This document shows, piece by piece, positions 9,266-16,323 of a stretch of 64,000 nt of DNA. The stretch is from Acidobacteriota bacterium (GTDB lineage Bacteria > Acidobacteriota > Terriglobia > Bryobacterales > Bryobacteraceae). The notes beneath the pieces were generated by a model. The model saw nothing but the letters and a program-made list of their open reading frames with translations. It was not told where the DNA came from and did not search any database. The position numbers were made by a program, and so were the translations under genes. How positions within the stretch are numbered: the stretch's first letter is position 1; each line of letters opens with the position of its first letter. The stretch spans positions 157,761-221,760 of the forward strand of contig JAPKZB010000080.1 of assembly GCA_026393985.1 (NCBI GenBank), in the 5' to 3' direction.

Positions 9266-9619
9266 ATGGACCTCCGCCCCTACACCCCTGCCGACCACGC
9301 CGCCTGCGCCGCCCTCTGCGGCCCCTTCACCCCGCCGCCGCACTTCTCCGTCCTCGATCACGAAGGCCAGATCCTCGGCTGCGGCGGCTTCACCAACGAT
9401 GGCGAACTCATCCTCGGCACCGTCCATCCGGACTTCCGCCGCCAGGGCCTCGGCCGCTTCCTCCTCCTCGCTCGCCTCCGCGAACTCGCCAAACTCCCCG
9501 GCCTCACCCACGCTCGCCTCCAAGCCCCCGCCGGCTACGAAGCCTTCTACGTCAAACAAGGCTTCAAACCCACCCCCACACCCGGCCTCCTCCAACTCCG
9601 CCTCAACGTCTGCCCCTAA
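9266..9619 (+). CDS. Small GNAT family N-acetyltransferase
   Basis: Cytoplasmic acetyl-CoA-dependent acetyltransferase, 117 aa, at the short end of the family. The acetyl-CoA loop RRQGLGRFLL (pattern R/Q-x-x-G-x-G/A) is present after the beta-4 strand LILGTVHPDF, and the C-terminal GYEAFYVKQGFKP matches the usual end of the fold. Substrate is unknown. It follows the VCBS-repeat gene by seven bases. The last 17 bases overlap the 3' end of the convergent kynureninase-like gene. Confidence 0.85.
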   Translation: MDLRPYTPADHAACAALCGPFTPPPHFSVLDHEGQILGCGGFTNDGELILGTVHPDFRRQGLGRFLLLARLRELAKLPGLTHARLQAPAGYEAFYVKQGFKPTPTPGLLQLRLNVCP

Positions 9620-10346
9620 CCACCGCCCGCCACCGCAGCACCGCTTCTCGCACCTCCACGAAGCTCGTGTACAACGGCGCCAAACCCAGCACCAGCCACT
9701 CCCCGTCGGCCTCCACCATCACCCGGTGCTCCTCCTCCAACACCCGCGCCACCTCCCCCGCCCCCACCTGCCGGATCACCACCCGCCCTACCCCCATCGC
9801 CGCCGCGTCCCCCACCAGCGCCACCGCATACTCCCCCAGCGCCCGCGCCTTGGCCGCCAGCGCCGCCACGCCCGCCTCCAGCGTCAGGTCCAACCCCGGC
9901 TCCGCCGCCGCCACCGCCAACCCCGAAAATCTTCCCCGCTCCCCCAACCCGCTGAAATACCCCGGAGCCCCCGGCCCCCCACACAAAAACCCCTCCAAGC
10001 TTCCCCGCACCACCTCCCCGCCCAACTCCACCACCCCCGCCTCCCCCGTCACCTCCCGCCCCTCAACCCCCTCGCCCAGCTCCACCCGCGCCCCCACAAC
10101 CAACCCCACCTTCTCCGCCACCCGCGCCGACACCCGCCCCCAGTCGCCTTCCAACCGCCGCCCCCATGTCTCCTCCACCGCTCCCTGCATCACCCCCACC
10201 GCCGCCTTCGGCAACCGCCCGAGTAAATGTCCCCGCAGATAAATCCCCGGCTCCTCATCAAAAACAAACCGGTCCCGGAACCGCGCCAACCCATCCCGCC
10301 GGTCCGCCGCAATCGCATACTGCACACTCCAAAGCGAAGAGTCCAT
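9603..10346 (-). CDS. Shortened kynureninase-like protein lacking the PLP lysine
   Basis: Protein of 247 aa whose two ends resemble kynureninase, a PLP enzyme of about 400 residues. The N-terminus (LARFRDRF, GIYLRGHLLGRLPKA, EETWGRRLEGDW) matches the kynureninase entry helix, and the second half (CGGPGAPGYFSG, LEAGVAALAAKARAL, LGLAPLYTSFVEV) matches the GGPG loop and C-terminal domain. Roughly 150 central residues are missing, including the phosphate-binding segment. The lysine of the usual YKYLNGGPG is replaced (EGFLCGGPG). The frame extends further upstream, but that portion lies antisense inside the glycosyltransferase gene, so ATG 10346 is used. It may be a decayed paralogue or a repurposed fold without PLP chemistry. 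Confidence 0.65.
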   Translation of the reverse strand: MDSSLWSVQYAIAADRRDGLARFRDRFVFDEEPGIYLRGHLLGRLPKAAVGVMQGAVEETWGRRLEGDWGRVSARVAEKVGLVVGARVELGEGVEGREVTGEAGVVELGGEVVRGSLEGFLCGGPGAPGYFSGLGERGRFSGLAVAAAEPGLDLTLEAGVAALAAKARALGEYAVALVGDAAAMGVGRVVIRQVGAGEVARVLEEEHRVMVEADGEWLVLGLAPLYTSFVEVREAVLRWRAVVRGRR

Positions 10347-10364
10347 ATACGCTACACTAACGTC

Positions 10365-11339
10365 TTGCGCTCTCCGCGGGTCACAGTAGTCATTCCTACT
10401 CTCTCGGCCGACGCTGCCCTCTGGGATTGTCTCGCCTCCCTCCAGCTGCAATCGTTCCGGGATTTTCAAACTGTTGTTGTCGACAACAGCGGCCGCCAAC
10501 TCGTGAGCCAGGGCCCCCCCGTCCACGCGGCTATCCTCAATCCCCCCTCCAACCTCGGCTTCGGCGCCGCCATCAACCTCGCCGCCCGCGAATTCCCCGC
10601 TGAATTCATCGCCGCCCTCAACGACGACGCCCTCCCCAACCCCGAATGGCTCGCCGCCCTCGTCGCCGCCCTCGACGCCCATCCCCGCGCCGGCATGGCC
10701 GCCAGCCACATCGACAACGAATCCGCCGGCCTCCTCATCGCCCGCGACGGCTCGAGCAAACAACGCCTCCCCATCCCCAGCGACGACGACGCCTGTCTCC
10801 TCCCCAGCGGTTGCGCCGCCCTCTACCGCCGCGAACTCTTCACCCTCCTCGGCGGCTTCGACGAGTCGTTCTTCCTCTACTGCGAAGACACCGACCTCGC
10901 CCTCCGCGCCCAGTGGGCCGGCTGGAGCTGCCGCTACGCCGCCGCCGCCCGCGTCTCCCATCGCTACTCCCATTCAGCCGGCCGCGCCTCCGCCCTCAAA
11001 GCCTACCTCGTCGAACGCAATCGCCTCCGGCTCGTGCTGAAGTGCTTCCCCCTCAGCCGCCTCGCCCTCGTCCCCTTCGCCGCCCTCTGGCGCTACCTGC
11101 TCCACCTGGCAGCCCTCCTCACCGGCCGCGGCGCCGCCGGCGAATTCCGCGCCTCCGGGCAAAACCCCCTCCAACTCCCGCTCTTCGTCCTCCGCGCCCA
11201 CGGCGAACTCCTCCTCGCCCTACCCCGCCTCCTCGCCGCCCGCCGCGCCATCCGCCGCTCCGCCAAGCTCTCCCCCGCTGCCTTCGGCGCCCTTCTCGAC
11301 CATCACCGCATCTCCCTCGCCGAGGTCGCCGCCGCGTGA
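10365..11339 (+). CDS. Family 2 glycosyltransferase (rhamnosyltransferase-like)
   Basis: Membrane-associated GT-A inverting sugar transferase, 324 aa. VVIPTL at the start is the nucleotide-sugar fold, ALNDDALP supplies the metal-binding DD motif, and GGFDESFFLYCEDTDL is the conserved acceptor/base region of rhamnosyltransferase-type GT2s. Hydrophobic segments in the C-terminal third suggest membrane contact. The start is taken as TTG 10365 because the frame upstream overlaps the divergent kynureninase-like gene and no ATG or GTG lies close to VTVVIPTL; this start is the least certain part. It is the first gene of a tightly packed glycosylation cluster. Confidence 0.85.
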   Translation: MRSPRVTVVIPTLSADAALWDCLASLQLQSFRDFQTVVVDNSGRQLVSQGPPVHAAILNPPSNLGFGAAINLAAREFPAEFIAALNDDALPNPEWLAALVAALDAHPRAGMAASHIDNESAGLLIARDGSSKQRLPIPSDDDACLLPSGCAALYRRELFTLLGGFDESFFLYCEDTDLALRAQWAGWSCRYAAAARVSHRYSHSAGRASALKAYLVERNRLRLVLKCFPLSRLALVPFAALWRYLLHLAALLTGRGAAGEFRASGQNPLQLPLFVLRAHGELLLALPRLLAARRAIRRSAKLSPAAFGALLDHHRISLAEVAAA

Positions 11340-11365
11340 TCCGCCCCCAACACCCCGACTCCCTC

Positions 11366-12067
11366 ATGATCCTCATCCCGGCCTATAACGAAGGCGGGGC
11401 CATTCGCCGCGTCGTCACCGAAGTCCGCACCCAACTGCCCCAGATCCCCGTCCTCGTCCTCGACGACTGCTCCACCGACGACACCCGCACCGAGGCCCTC
11501 GCCGCCGGCGCCGGCGTCATCTCCGTCCCCTACCACCTCGGCCTCGGCGGCTGTGTCCAGGCCGGCTACCGCTACGCCTACGACGCCGGCTTCTCCTACG
11601 TCATCCGCATCGACGGCGACGGCCAGCACGACCCCCGCTTCATTCCCGACCTCTTTGCCGCCCTCCGCCACTCTCCCATCCAGATGGTCATCGGCTCCCG
11701 CTACCTCAACGGCAAGGTCCCGGCCACCTCCTTCGCCCGCGGCATCGGCATCTGGTTCTTCCGCCAGATCCTCCGCCTCATCCTCGAAAAGGAGGTGCAC
11801 GACCCCACCTCCGGCTTCGTCGGCGTCAACCGCCAGGCCCTCGAAGTCTTCGCCCGCAGCTTTCCCCTCGAATACCCCGAAATCGAAGCCCTCGTCGTTC
11901 TCCAGCGCCGCCAGTTCCGTTTTGCCGAAGTACCCGTCGTCATGCGCCCTCGCATGGCCGGCGTCAGCACCATCACCGCTCTCAAATCGTTCTACTATGT
12001 TCTCCACGTGCTTCTCGGCGTCGTCGTGAATATCCTGAAGTATGAAGGCAAACGCCGAAAAGGATAG
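11366..12067 (+). CDS. Family 2 glycosyltransferase, polyprenyl-phosphate sugar synthase-like
   Basis: DPM1-like GT2 of 233 aa expected to transfer a sugar from a nucleotide donor to a polyprenyl phosphate at the inner membrane face. MILIPAYNEG opens the fold, DDCSTDDT and RIDGDGQHDP carry the metal-binding residues, and VIGSRYLNG with DPTSGFVG are typical of the subgroup. An in-frame GTG at 11336 overlaps the previous stop as GTGA and has a GAGG eight to eleven bases upstream, so the true start may be there, giving ten extra residues. It is followed six bases later by a DUF2304 gene, its usual partner. Confidence 0.88.
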   Translation: MILIPAYNEGGAIRRVVTEVRTQLPQIPVLVLDDCSTDDTRTEALAAGAGVISVPYHLGLGGCVQAGYRYAYDAGFSYVIRIDGDGQHDPRFIPDLFAALRHSPIQMVIGSRYLNGKVPATSFARGIGIWFFRQILRLILEKEVHDPTSGFVGVNRQALEVFARSFPLEYPEIEALVVLQRRQFRFAEVPVVMRPRMAGVSTITALKSFYYVLHVLLGVVVNILKYEGKRRKG

Positions 12068-12073
12068 CTTGTC

Positions 12074-12442
12074 ATGGATCGCCTGCTAAACGTCGTCACC
12101 GGCATGAGCGTCCTGCTCATCGGACTCGTCTTCTTTGCCATCCGCCGCGCCCACATTCGCGTCGAGTACTCCATCAGTTGGCTCAGCGCCGCCCTCGTCA
12201 TGCTCATCCTCAGCCAGTGGCAATGGGCCCTCGCGCAGATTGCCGACTTCCTCGGCGTCAATAACGCCCCCTTCGCCCTCCTGCTCATCATCCTCAGCCT
12301 CTTTCTCATCGTATTCTTCCGCTTCTCCGTCATCATCAGCGACCTCAAAGACGCCAACATCGCCCTGACGCAAAAACTCGCCATCATCGAATACCAACTG
12401 CAGCATGTCCAAGAAAAACACTCCCCCTCCCGCGACGCCTAA
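12074..12442 (+). CDS. DUF2304 membrane protein
   Basis: Small integral membrane protein of 122 aa with three predicted helices (near residues 8-24, 35-55 and 66-90), followed by a short C-terminal coiled coil (ALTQKLAIIEYQLQHVQ). This layout is that of DUF2304, a family found next to DPM1-like GT2 genes and thought to help anchor or complete them, as here. No enzymatic residues are known. The 3' end overlaps the next gene by 38 bases in another frame, a sign of coupled translation. Confidence 0.85.
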   Translation: MDRLLNVVTGMSVLLIGLVFFAIRRAHIRVEYSISWLSAALVMLILSQWQWALAQIADFLGVNNAPFALLLIILSLFLIVFFRFSVIISDLKDANIALTQKLAIIEYQLQHVQEKHSPSRDA

Positions 12443-14117
12443 CGCAGCCAACGCCAAGTGGCCCGTCGCGGCCGGCCTGTTCCTCCTCGCCTTCGCGCTG
12501 CTCGAAATCTATAGCTCGGCCCTCAACGGCCCGTTCCTGTTCGACGACCGCTACCTGCCCTTCCTCCTGCCCGGCTTCGCCGACAACGCCCTCCGCTACT
12601 GGGTCCTCGGCGTCCGCCCCCTCCTCATGGTCACCTACTGGGCCAACACCCGCCTGTTCGGCCTCGACCCCTACTGGTTCCACTTCGTCAACCTCCTGCT
12701 CCACGCCTCCGCCGGCCTCTTCGTCTGGCTCATCGCCCGAAAGCTCACCCAACACAGAATCCTCTCCGCCTTCTGCGCGCTCGTCTTCCTGCTCCACCCG
12801 CTCCAAACCGAATCGGTCTCCTATATCGCCAGCCGCTCGGAGGTCCTCGCCGGCCTGTTCTTCCTCGCCGCCTGGGCCGTCTTCCTCTACCGCAAGCAAC
12901 AAGCCATCTCCGTCGGTGAATCGCTCCTCGTCATCGCCCTCTACGGCATGGCCGTCCTCACCAAGGAGCACACGGTCGTGCTCTTCGCCGTCCTCCTGCT
13001 CACCGACTACTTCTACAACCCCGGCTTCCGCCTCGAAGGCATCAAGAAAAACTGGAAACTCTACGGCGGCCTCCTCCTTGCCGGTCTCGCCCCGGTCCCC
13101 TTCCTCCTCCGCACCCTCAAAAATGCCGACTCCGCCGGCTTCAACATGAAGGACCTCACCGCCCTCGACTACCTCCTCACCCAAACCCGCTCCCTCTGGG
13201 TCTACGTCCGCCTCTACCTCCTCCCCCTCCAACAAAACCTCGACTACGACATGCCCATCTCCCGCTCCCTATTCGATTACGGAGCCGGTCTCTGCCTCCT
13301 CAGTTGGCTCGTCCTCGCCGCCATCGCCTGGAACAAACGCAAACAATTCCCCCTCGCCAGCTTCGGCTTTTTCCTCTTCCTCGTCCTCCTCGCCCCCACC
13401 TCCTCCCTCCTCCCCATCCGCGACGTCCTCGTCGAGCGCCGCATGTACATGCCCGTCTTCGCCCTCACCCTCATCGCCGTCGAACTCCTCCGCCGCTCGA
13501 AAACCACCCCCACCGTCCTCGCCGTCCTCACCGCCGCCGTCTCGCTCGCCCTCATGGCCGCCACCTACCAGCGCAACGCCGTCTGGGGCTCCGCCCTCGC
13601 CCTCTGGGCCGACACCGCCGCCAAATCCCCCAACAAAGCCCGCCCCCACTTCCAACTCGCCTACGCCCACTATGAAAAGGGGCAGTGCCTCGAAGCCACC
13701 CACGCCTACGCCCGCGCCGCCGAACTCCAAAAACCCGACGACCATCTCTACGTCGACTGGGCCCTCGCCCTCGACTGCGCCGGCCAGCCCGCCCTCGCCC
13801 TCTCCCGCCTCGAAGACGCCAACCGCCTCAAACCCTCCGCCCACAACTACTCCCTCATGGGCATGATCCGCGGCAAAACCCAGCAGTACGACGAAGGCCT
13901 CGCCGCCCTCGCCGAAGCCGAAAAGCTCGACCCCAACTTCCCCATGCTCCACGTCTACCGCGCCAACATCCTGTTCGTCCGCAACGAACTCGACGCCTCC
14001 ATCGCCAGCTACCAGACCGCCCTGCGCCTCGCCCCCGACCTCGCCGCCGCCGCCCAGGGCCTCCGCAACGCCCAAAACACCAAAGCCAAAGCCCAAGCCG
14101 ATGCGAATCGGCGTTAA
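12405..14117 (+). CDS. TMTC-like membrane protein with C-terminal TPR repeats
   Basis: Polytopic membrane protein of 570 aa. The first two-thirds has about nine to ten hydrophobic helices and the acidic loop FLFDDRYLP after the first helix, placed like the catalytic acidic motif of GT-C glycosyltransferases; LLHPLQTESVSYIASRSE matches TMTC-type proteins. The last third holds about four TPR units (for example ARPHFQLAYAHYEKGQCLEA). TMTC proteins are O-mannosyltransferases in eukaryotes. Bacterial relatives are uncharacterised, but position after a DPM1-like synthase and DUF2304 suits a polyprenyl-sugar-dependent protein O-glycosyltransferase. That function is inferred. Confidence 0.8.
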   Translation: MSKKNTPPPATPNAANAKWPVAAGLFLLAFALLEIYSSALNGPFLFDDRYLPFLLPGFADNALRYWVLGVRPLLMVTYWANTRLFGLDPYWFHFVNLLLHASAGLFVWLIARKLTQHRILSAFCALVFLLHPLQTESVSYIASRSEVLAGLFFLAAWAVFLYRKQQAISVGESLLVIALYGMAVLTKEHTVVLFAVLLLTDYFYNPGFRLEGIKKNWKLYGGLLLAGLAPVPFLLRTLKNADSAGFNMKDLTALDYLLTQTRSLWVYVRLYLLPLQQNLDYDMPISRSLFDYGAGLCLLSWLVLAAIAWNKRKQFPLASFGFFLFLVLLAPTSSLLPIRDVLVERRMYMPVFALTLIAVELLRRSKTTPTVLAVLTAAVSLALMAATYQRNAVWGSALALWADTAAKSPNKARPHFQLAYAHYEKGQCLEATHAYARAAELQKPDDHLYVDWALALDCAGQPALALSRLEDANRLKPSAHNYSLMGMIRGKTQQYDEGLAALAEAEKLDPNFPMLHVYRANILFVRNELDASIASYQTALRLAPDLAAAAQGLRNAQNTKAKAQADANRR

Positions 14118-15156
14118 CGCCCTCTATCTCCTCCCCGGCGAGGTCGGCGGCACCGAAATCTATCTCCGCAACTTACTTGAGGCCCTCGCCCAGGAGCCCG
14201 ACGACCACGAGTACATCCTCTTCACCAATCGAGAAACCGGCCCCGACCTCGCCCCGCCGGACCCCCGCTTCCAACTCTGGCCCCAACCCGTCAACGCCCG
14301 CTTCCGTCCCGGCCGCATCCTTTGGGAGCAGTTCGGCCTCTCCACCGGCGACTGCGACTTGCTCTTAAATCCCGGCTTCACCGCCCCCTGCCTCGCCCGC
14401 TGCCCCCAACTCACCTGGATCCACGACCTCCAGCACAAGCGCCACCCCGAATACTTCAAACCCGCCGACTTACTCGCCTGGCGTTTCTTAGTCTGGGCCG
14501 CCGCCCGCCGCTCGAAGGCCATCCTCACCCTCAGCGAGAAATCCAGAGAAGACATCCACGAGATCTACAAAGTCCCCCTCGACCGCATCCACTTAGCCCC
14601 GCCCGGAGTCGGCGAAGTCTTCCCGACGCTCAACGCCCAACGCACCGAACCCATCGTCCTCTGCGTCTCCACGCTCCACCCCCACAAAGGCATCGAGACC
14701 CTCCTCGAAGCCTTCGAGAAGTTCCGCCAAACGCACCCCAACTACCGCCTCGTCTTAGCCGGCATGAAAGGCTTTCACACAAAGGCGATCGAGGCCAAGG
14801 CCGGCCCCAACGTCGAGATCACCGGCTGGCTGGACCGAGAGGACTTATACGACCTCTACCGCCGAGCCAGCCTCTTCGTCTTCCCCTCAACCTTCGAAGG
14901 CTTCGGCATGCCGATTCTCGAAGCGATGGCCGCCGGCCTCCCCACCATCTGCGCCGACGCCCGCCCCATGAAAGACGTCAGCGCCGACGGCGCCCTCCAC
15001 TTCCCCCCGGGAAACGCCACGGCCCTCGCCGCTCAAATGGAGAAAGCGCTCACCGCCCCCGGCCTGATCCCAAAGGCCAAACAAAGAGCCGCCGAGTTCA
15101 CCTGGCAAAAAACAGCCCGATCCGTCCTCACCGCCGTCAAAGCCGCCGTTACCTGA
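14101..15156 (+). CDS. Family 4 glycosyltransferase
   Basis: GT-B retaining glycosyltransferase of 351 aa. The acceptor domain begins MRIGVNALYLLPGEVGGTE, including the glycine-rich loop. The donor domain carries STLHPHKGIETLLEAF and the ending FPSTFEGFGMPILEAMAAG, containing the E-x7-E motif of GT4 enzymes. The start overlaps the previous stop by 17 bases, so it ends a coupled cluster of five glycosylation genes. It probably extends a glycan on a lipid carrier or envelope polymer; the sugar is unknown. It converges with the RidA-like gene over a 23-base gap. Confidence 0.9.
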   Translation: MRIGVNALYLLPGEVGGTEIYLRNLLEALAQEPDDHEYILFTNRETGPDLAPPDPRFQLWPQPVNARFRPGRILWEQFGLSTGDCDLLLNPGFTAPCLARCPQLTWIHDLQHKRHPEYFKPADLLAWRFLVWAAARRSKAILTLSEKSREDIHEIYKVPLDRIHLAPPGVGEVFPTLNAQRTEPIVLCVSTLHPHKGIETLLEAFEKFRQTHPNYRLVLAGMKGFHTKAIEAKAGPNVEITGWLDREDLYDLYRRASLFVFPSTFEGFGMPILEAMAAGLPTICADARPMKDVSADGALHFPPGNATALAAQMEKALTAPGLIPKAKQRAAEFTWQKTARSVLTAVKAAVT

Positions 15157-15179
15157 AAACCGGGCTCCGGCGACCGCCG

Positions 15180-16304
15180 TTACTCCGGCACCGCGATCAA
15201 CTCAATCGCCAATGAAGCATCCATGCTCGGCAACCCCTCAAACACCAGCGCCGTACTCGCCGGCGGCTTGGCCGGGTCAAAAAACTCAAACCGGACCTTC
15301 CGGGCCACCTCCAGAATCCGGTTCGAAATCGGATAGAGGTTCGAAAACGCCACCTGCTTCATGCTCGCCTTCTGCCCCTCGAGCACCTTGGCCATGCGCT
15401 GAAACGCCAACCGCACATCGTTCTCTTCAAAGTTAAAGGCCACCTGCGTCCCGGTCAGCACCAGTCGCGGCGCGTTGATCAAAACGAACTTCGAAAAGCG
15501 CGGCGACGGAGCCATATCCACCGGATTCAGAAACACCACCGGCACCACCGGCCCCTTCACCAACCGGACCACCCCCTCGCACTCGGCCAACGCCGCTCCG
15601 TGCCCCCGCTGTGCCTGAAACGCCGTGAACCCCGCCGCCGGAAACGCCGCCGCCACGCGCGACCGTACCTCGGCCATCTGCGTCAGCGACGACAACATAC
15701 AGGTCACCTTCACCACATCAGTCTTCTGACTGCCCGCCAACTGCGCCGCCTTGCCCAGGTCCGCCAGCGCCCGCTCGAGCATCGGCAAAACCTGGTCCGG
15801 CTCCTCTTTTCCGTATCCCCCCATGCCCGAAAGGAACCCCAGACCCTGAGGATTCACCGCTTTCTTGGCCACCACCATGGCCTCCACCACCACCTGCGCG
15901 CCCTCCATCGGCAGCAGCCCCACCTGAATGGTCGATACGGCCGGCAGCGGAAGACGCTTCTCGCTGAACTCCTCGCTCACAATCGCCGGCACCCGCCGCA
16001 GATCACCCGTGCCCGCCACAAACGCGCGCAGCTTCACAATCTGCCCGCCCCTGGCCTGCGCCTTCAAACTCTTAAGCGCATCCCGAACCTGCGCCGAAAG
16101 CAAACCCTTGCCCGTCATCGGCGACACCAGAAACTCAAGCCGCGCCGTCTCCACCGTCACCGCCGCCGGCGGATCGGGGGGAATCTCAAGAACCTGCGTA
16201 ATCTCCTCTTTGGTTTCTTTCTTGCTCTTCTTCTTTTGCGCCGGCAAATCGCTCGTTATCGCGAAAAGCAGCGCCCAACATAAGGGGAGTACGCGGCGAA
16301 GCAT
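15180..16304 (-). CDS. Exported double RidA/YjgF-domain protein
   Basis: Protein of 374 aa with a signal peptide (MLRRVLPLCWALLFAITSDLPAQ) and a Lys-rich segment, then two RidA-like (YjgF/YER057c/UK114) units, roughly residues 55-205 and 220-374. Second-half landmarks include RLVLTGTQVAF and ASMKQVAFSNLYPIS. The substrate-binding Arg of catalytic RidA (in the C-R-E/R-V motif) is not obvious in either unit, so imine deaminase activity is doubtful. An exported tandem form is unusual for a family that is mostly cytosolic and single-domain. It lies 19 bases downstream of the ModABC gene on the same strand and may share its transcript. Confidence 0.75.
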   Translation of the reverse strand: MLRRVLPLCWALLFAITSDLPAQKKKSKKETKEEITQVLEIPPDPPAAVTVETARLEFLVSPMTGKGLLSAQVRDALKSLKAQARGGQIVKLRAFVAGTGDLRRVPAIVSEEFSEKRLPLPAVSTIQVGLLPMEGAQVVVEAMVVAKKAVNPQGLGFLSGMGGYGKEEPDQVLPMLERALADLGKAAQLAGSQKTDVVKVTCMLSSLTQMAEVRSRVAAAFPAAGFTAFQAQRGHGAALAECEGVVRLVKGPVVPVVFLNPVDMAPSPRFSKFVLINAPRLVLTGTQVAFNFEENDVRLAFQRMAKVLEGQKASMKQVAFSNLYPISNRILEVARKVRFEFFDPAKPPASTALVFEGLPSMDASLAIELIAVPE

Positions 16305-16323
16305 CTCCCGAAAATTCTAGCAG

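Noticed and set aside
10347..10973. N-terminal extension of the kynureninase-like frame
   Set aside because: The extra 209 codons are antisense to the glycosyltransferase and have the Gly/Glu/Val-rich composition of a shadow frame.
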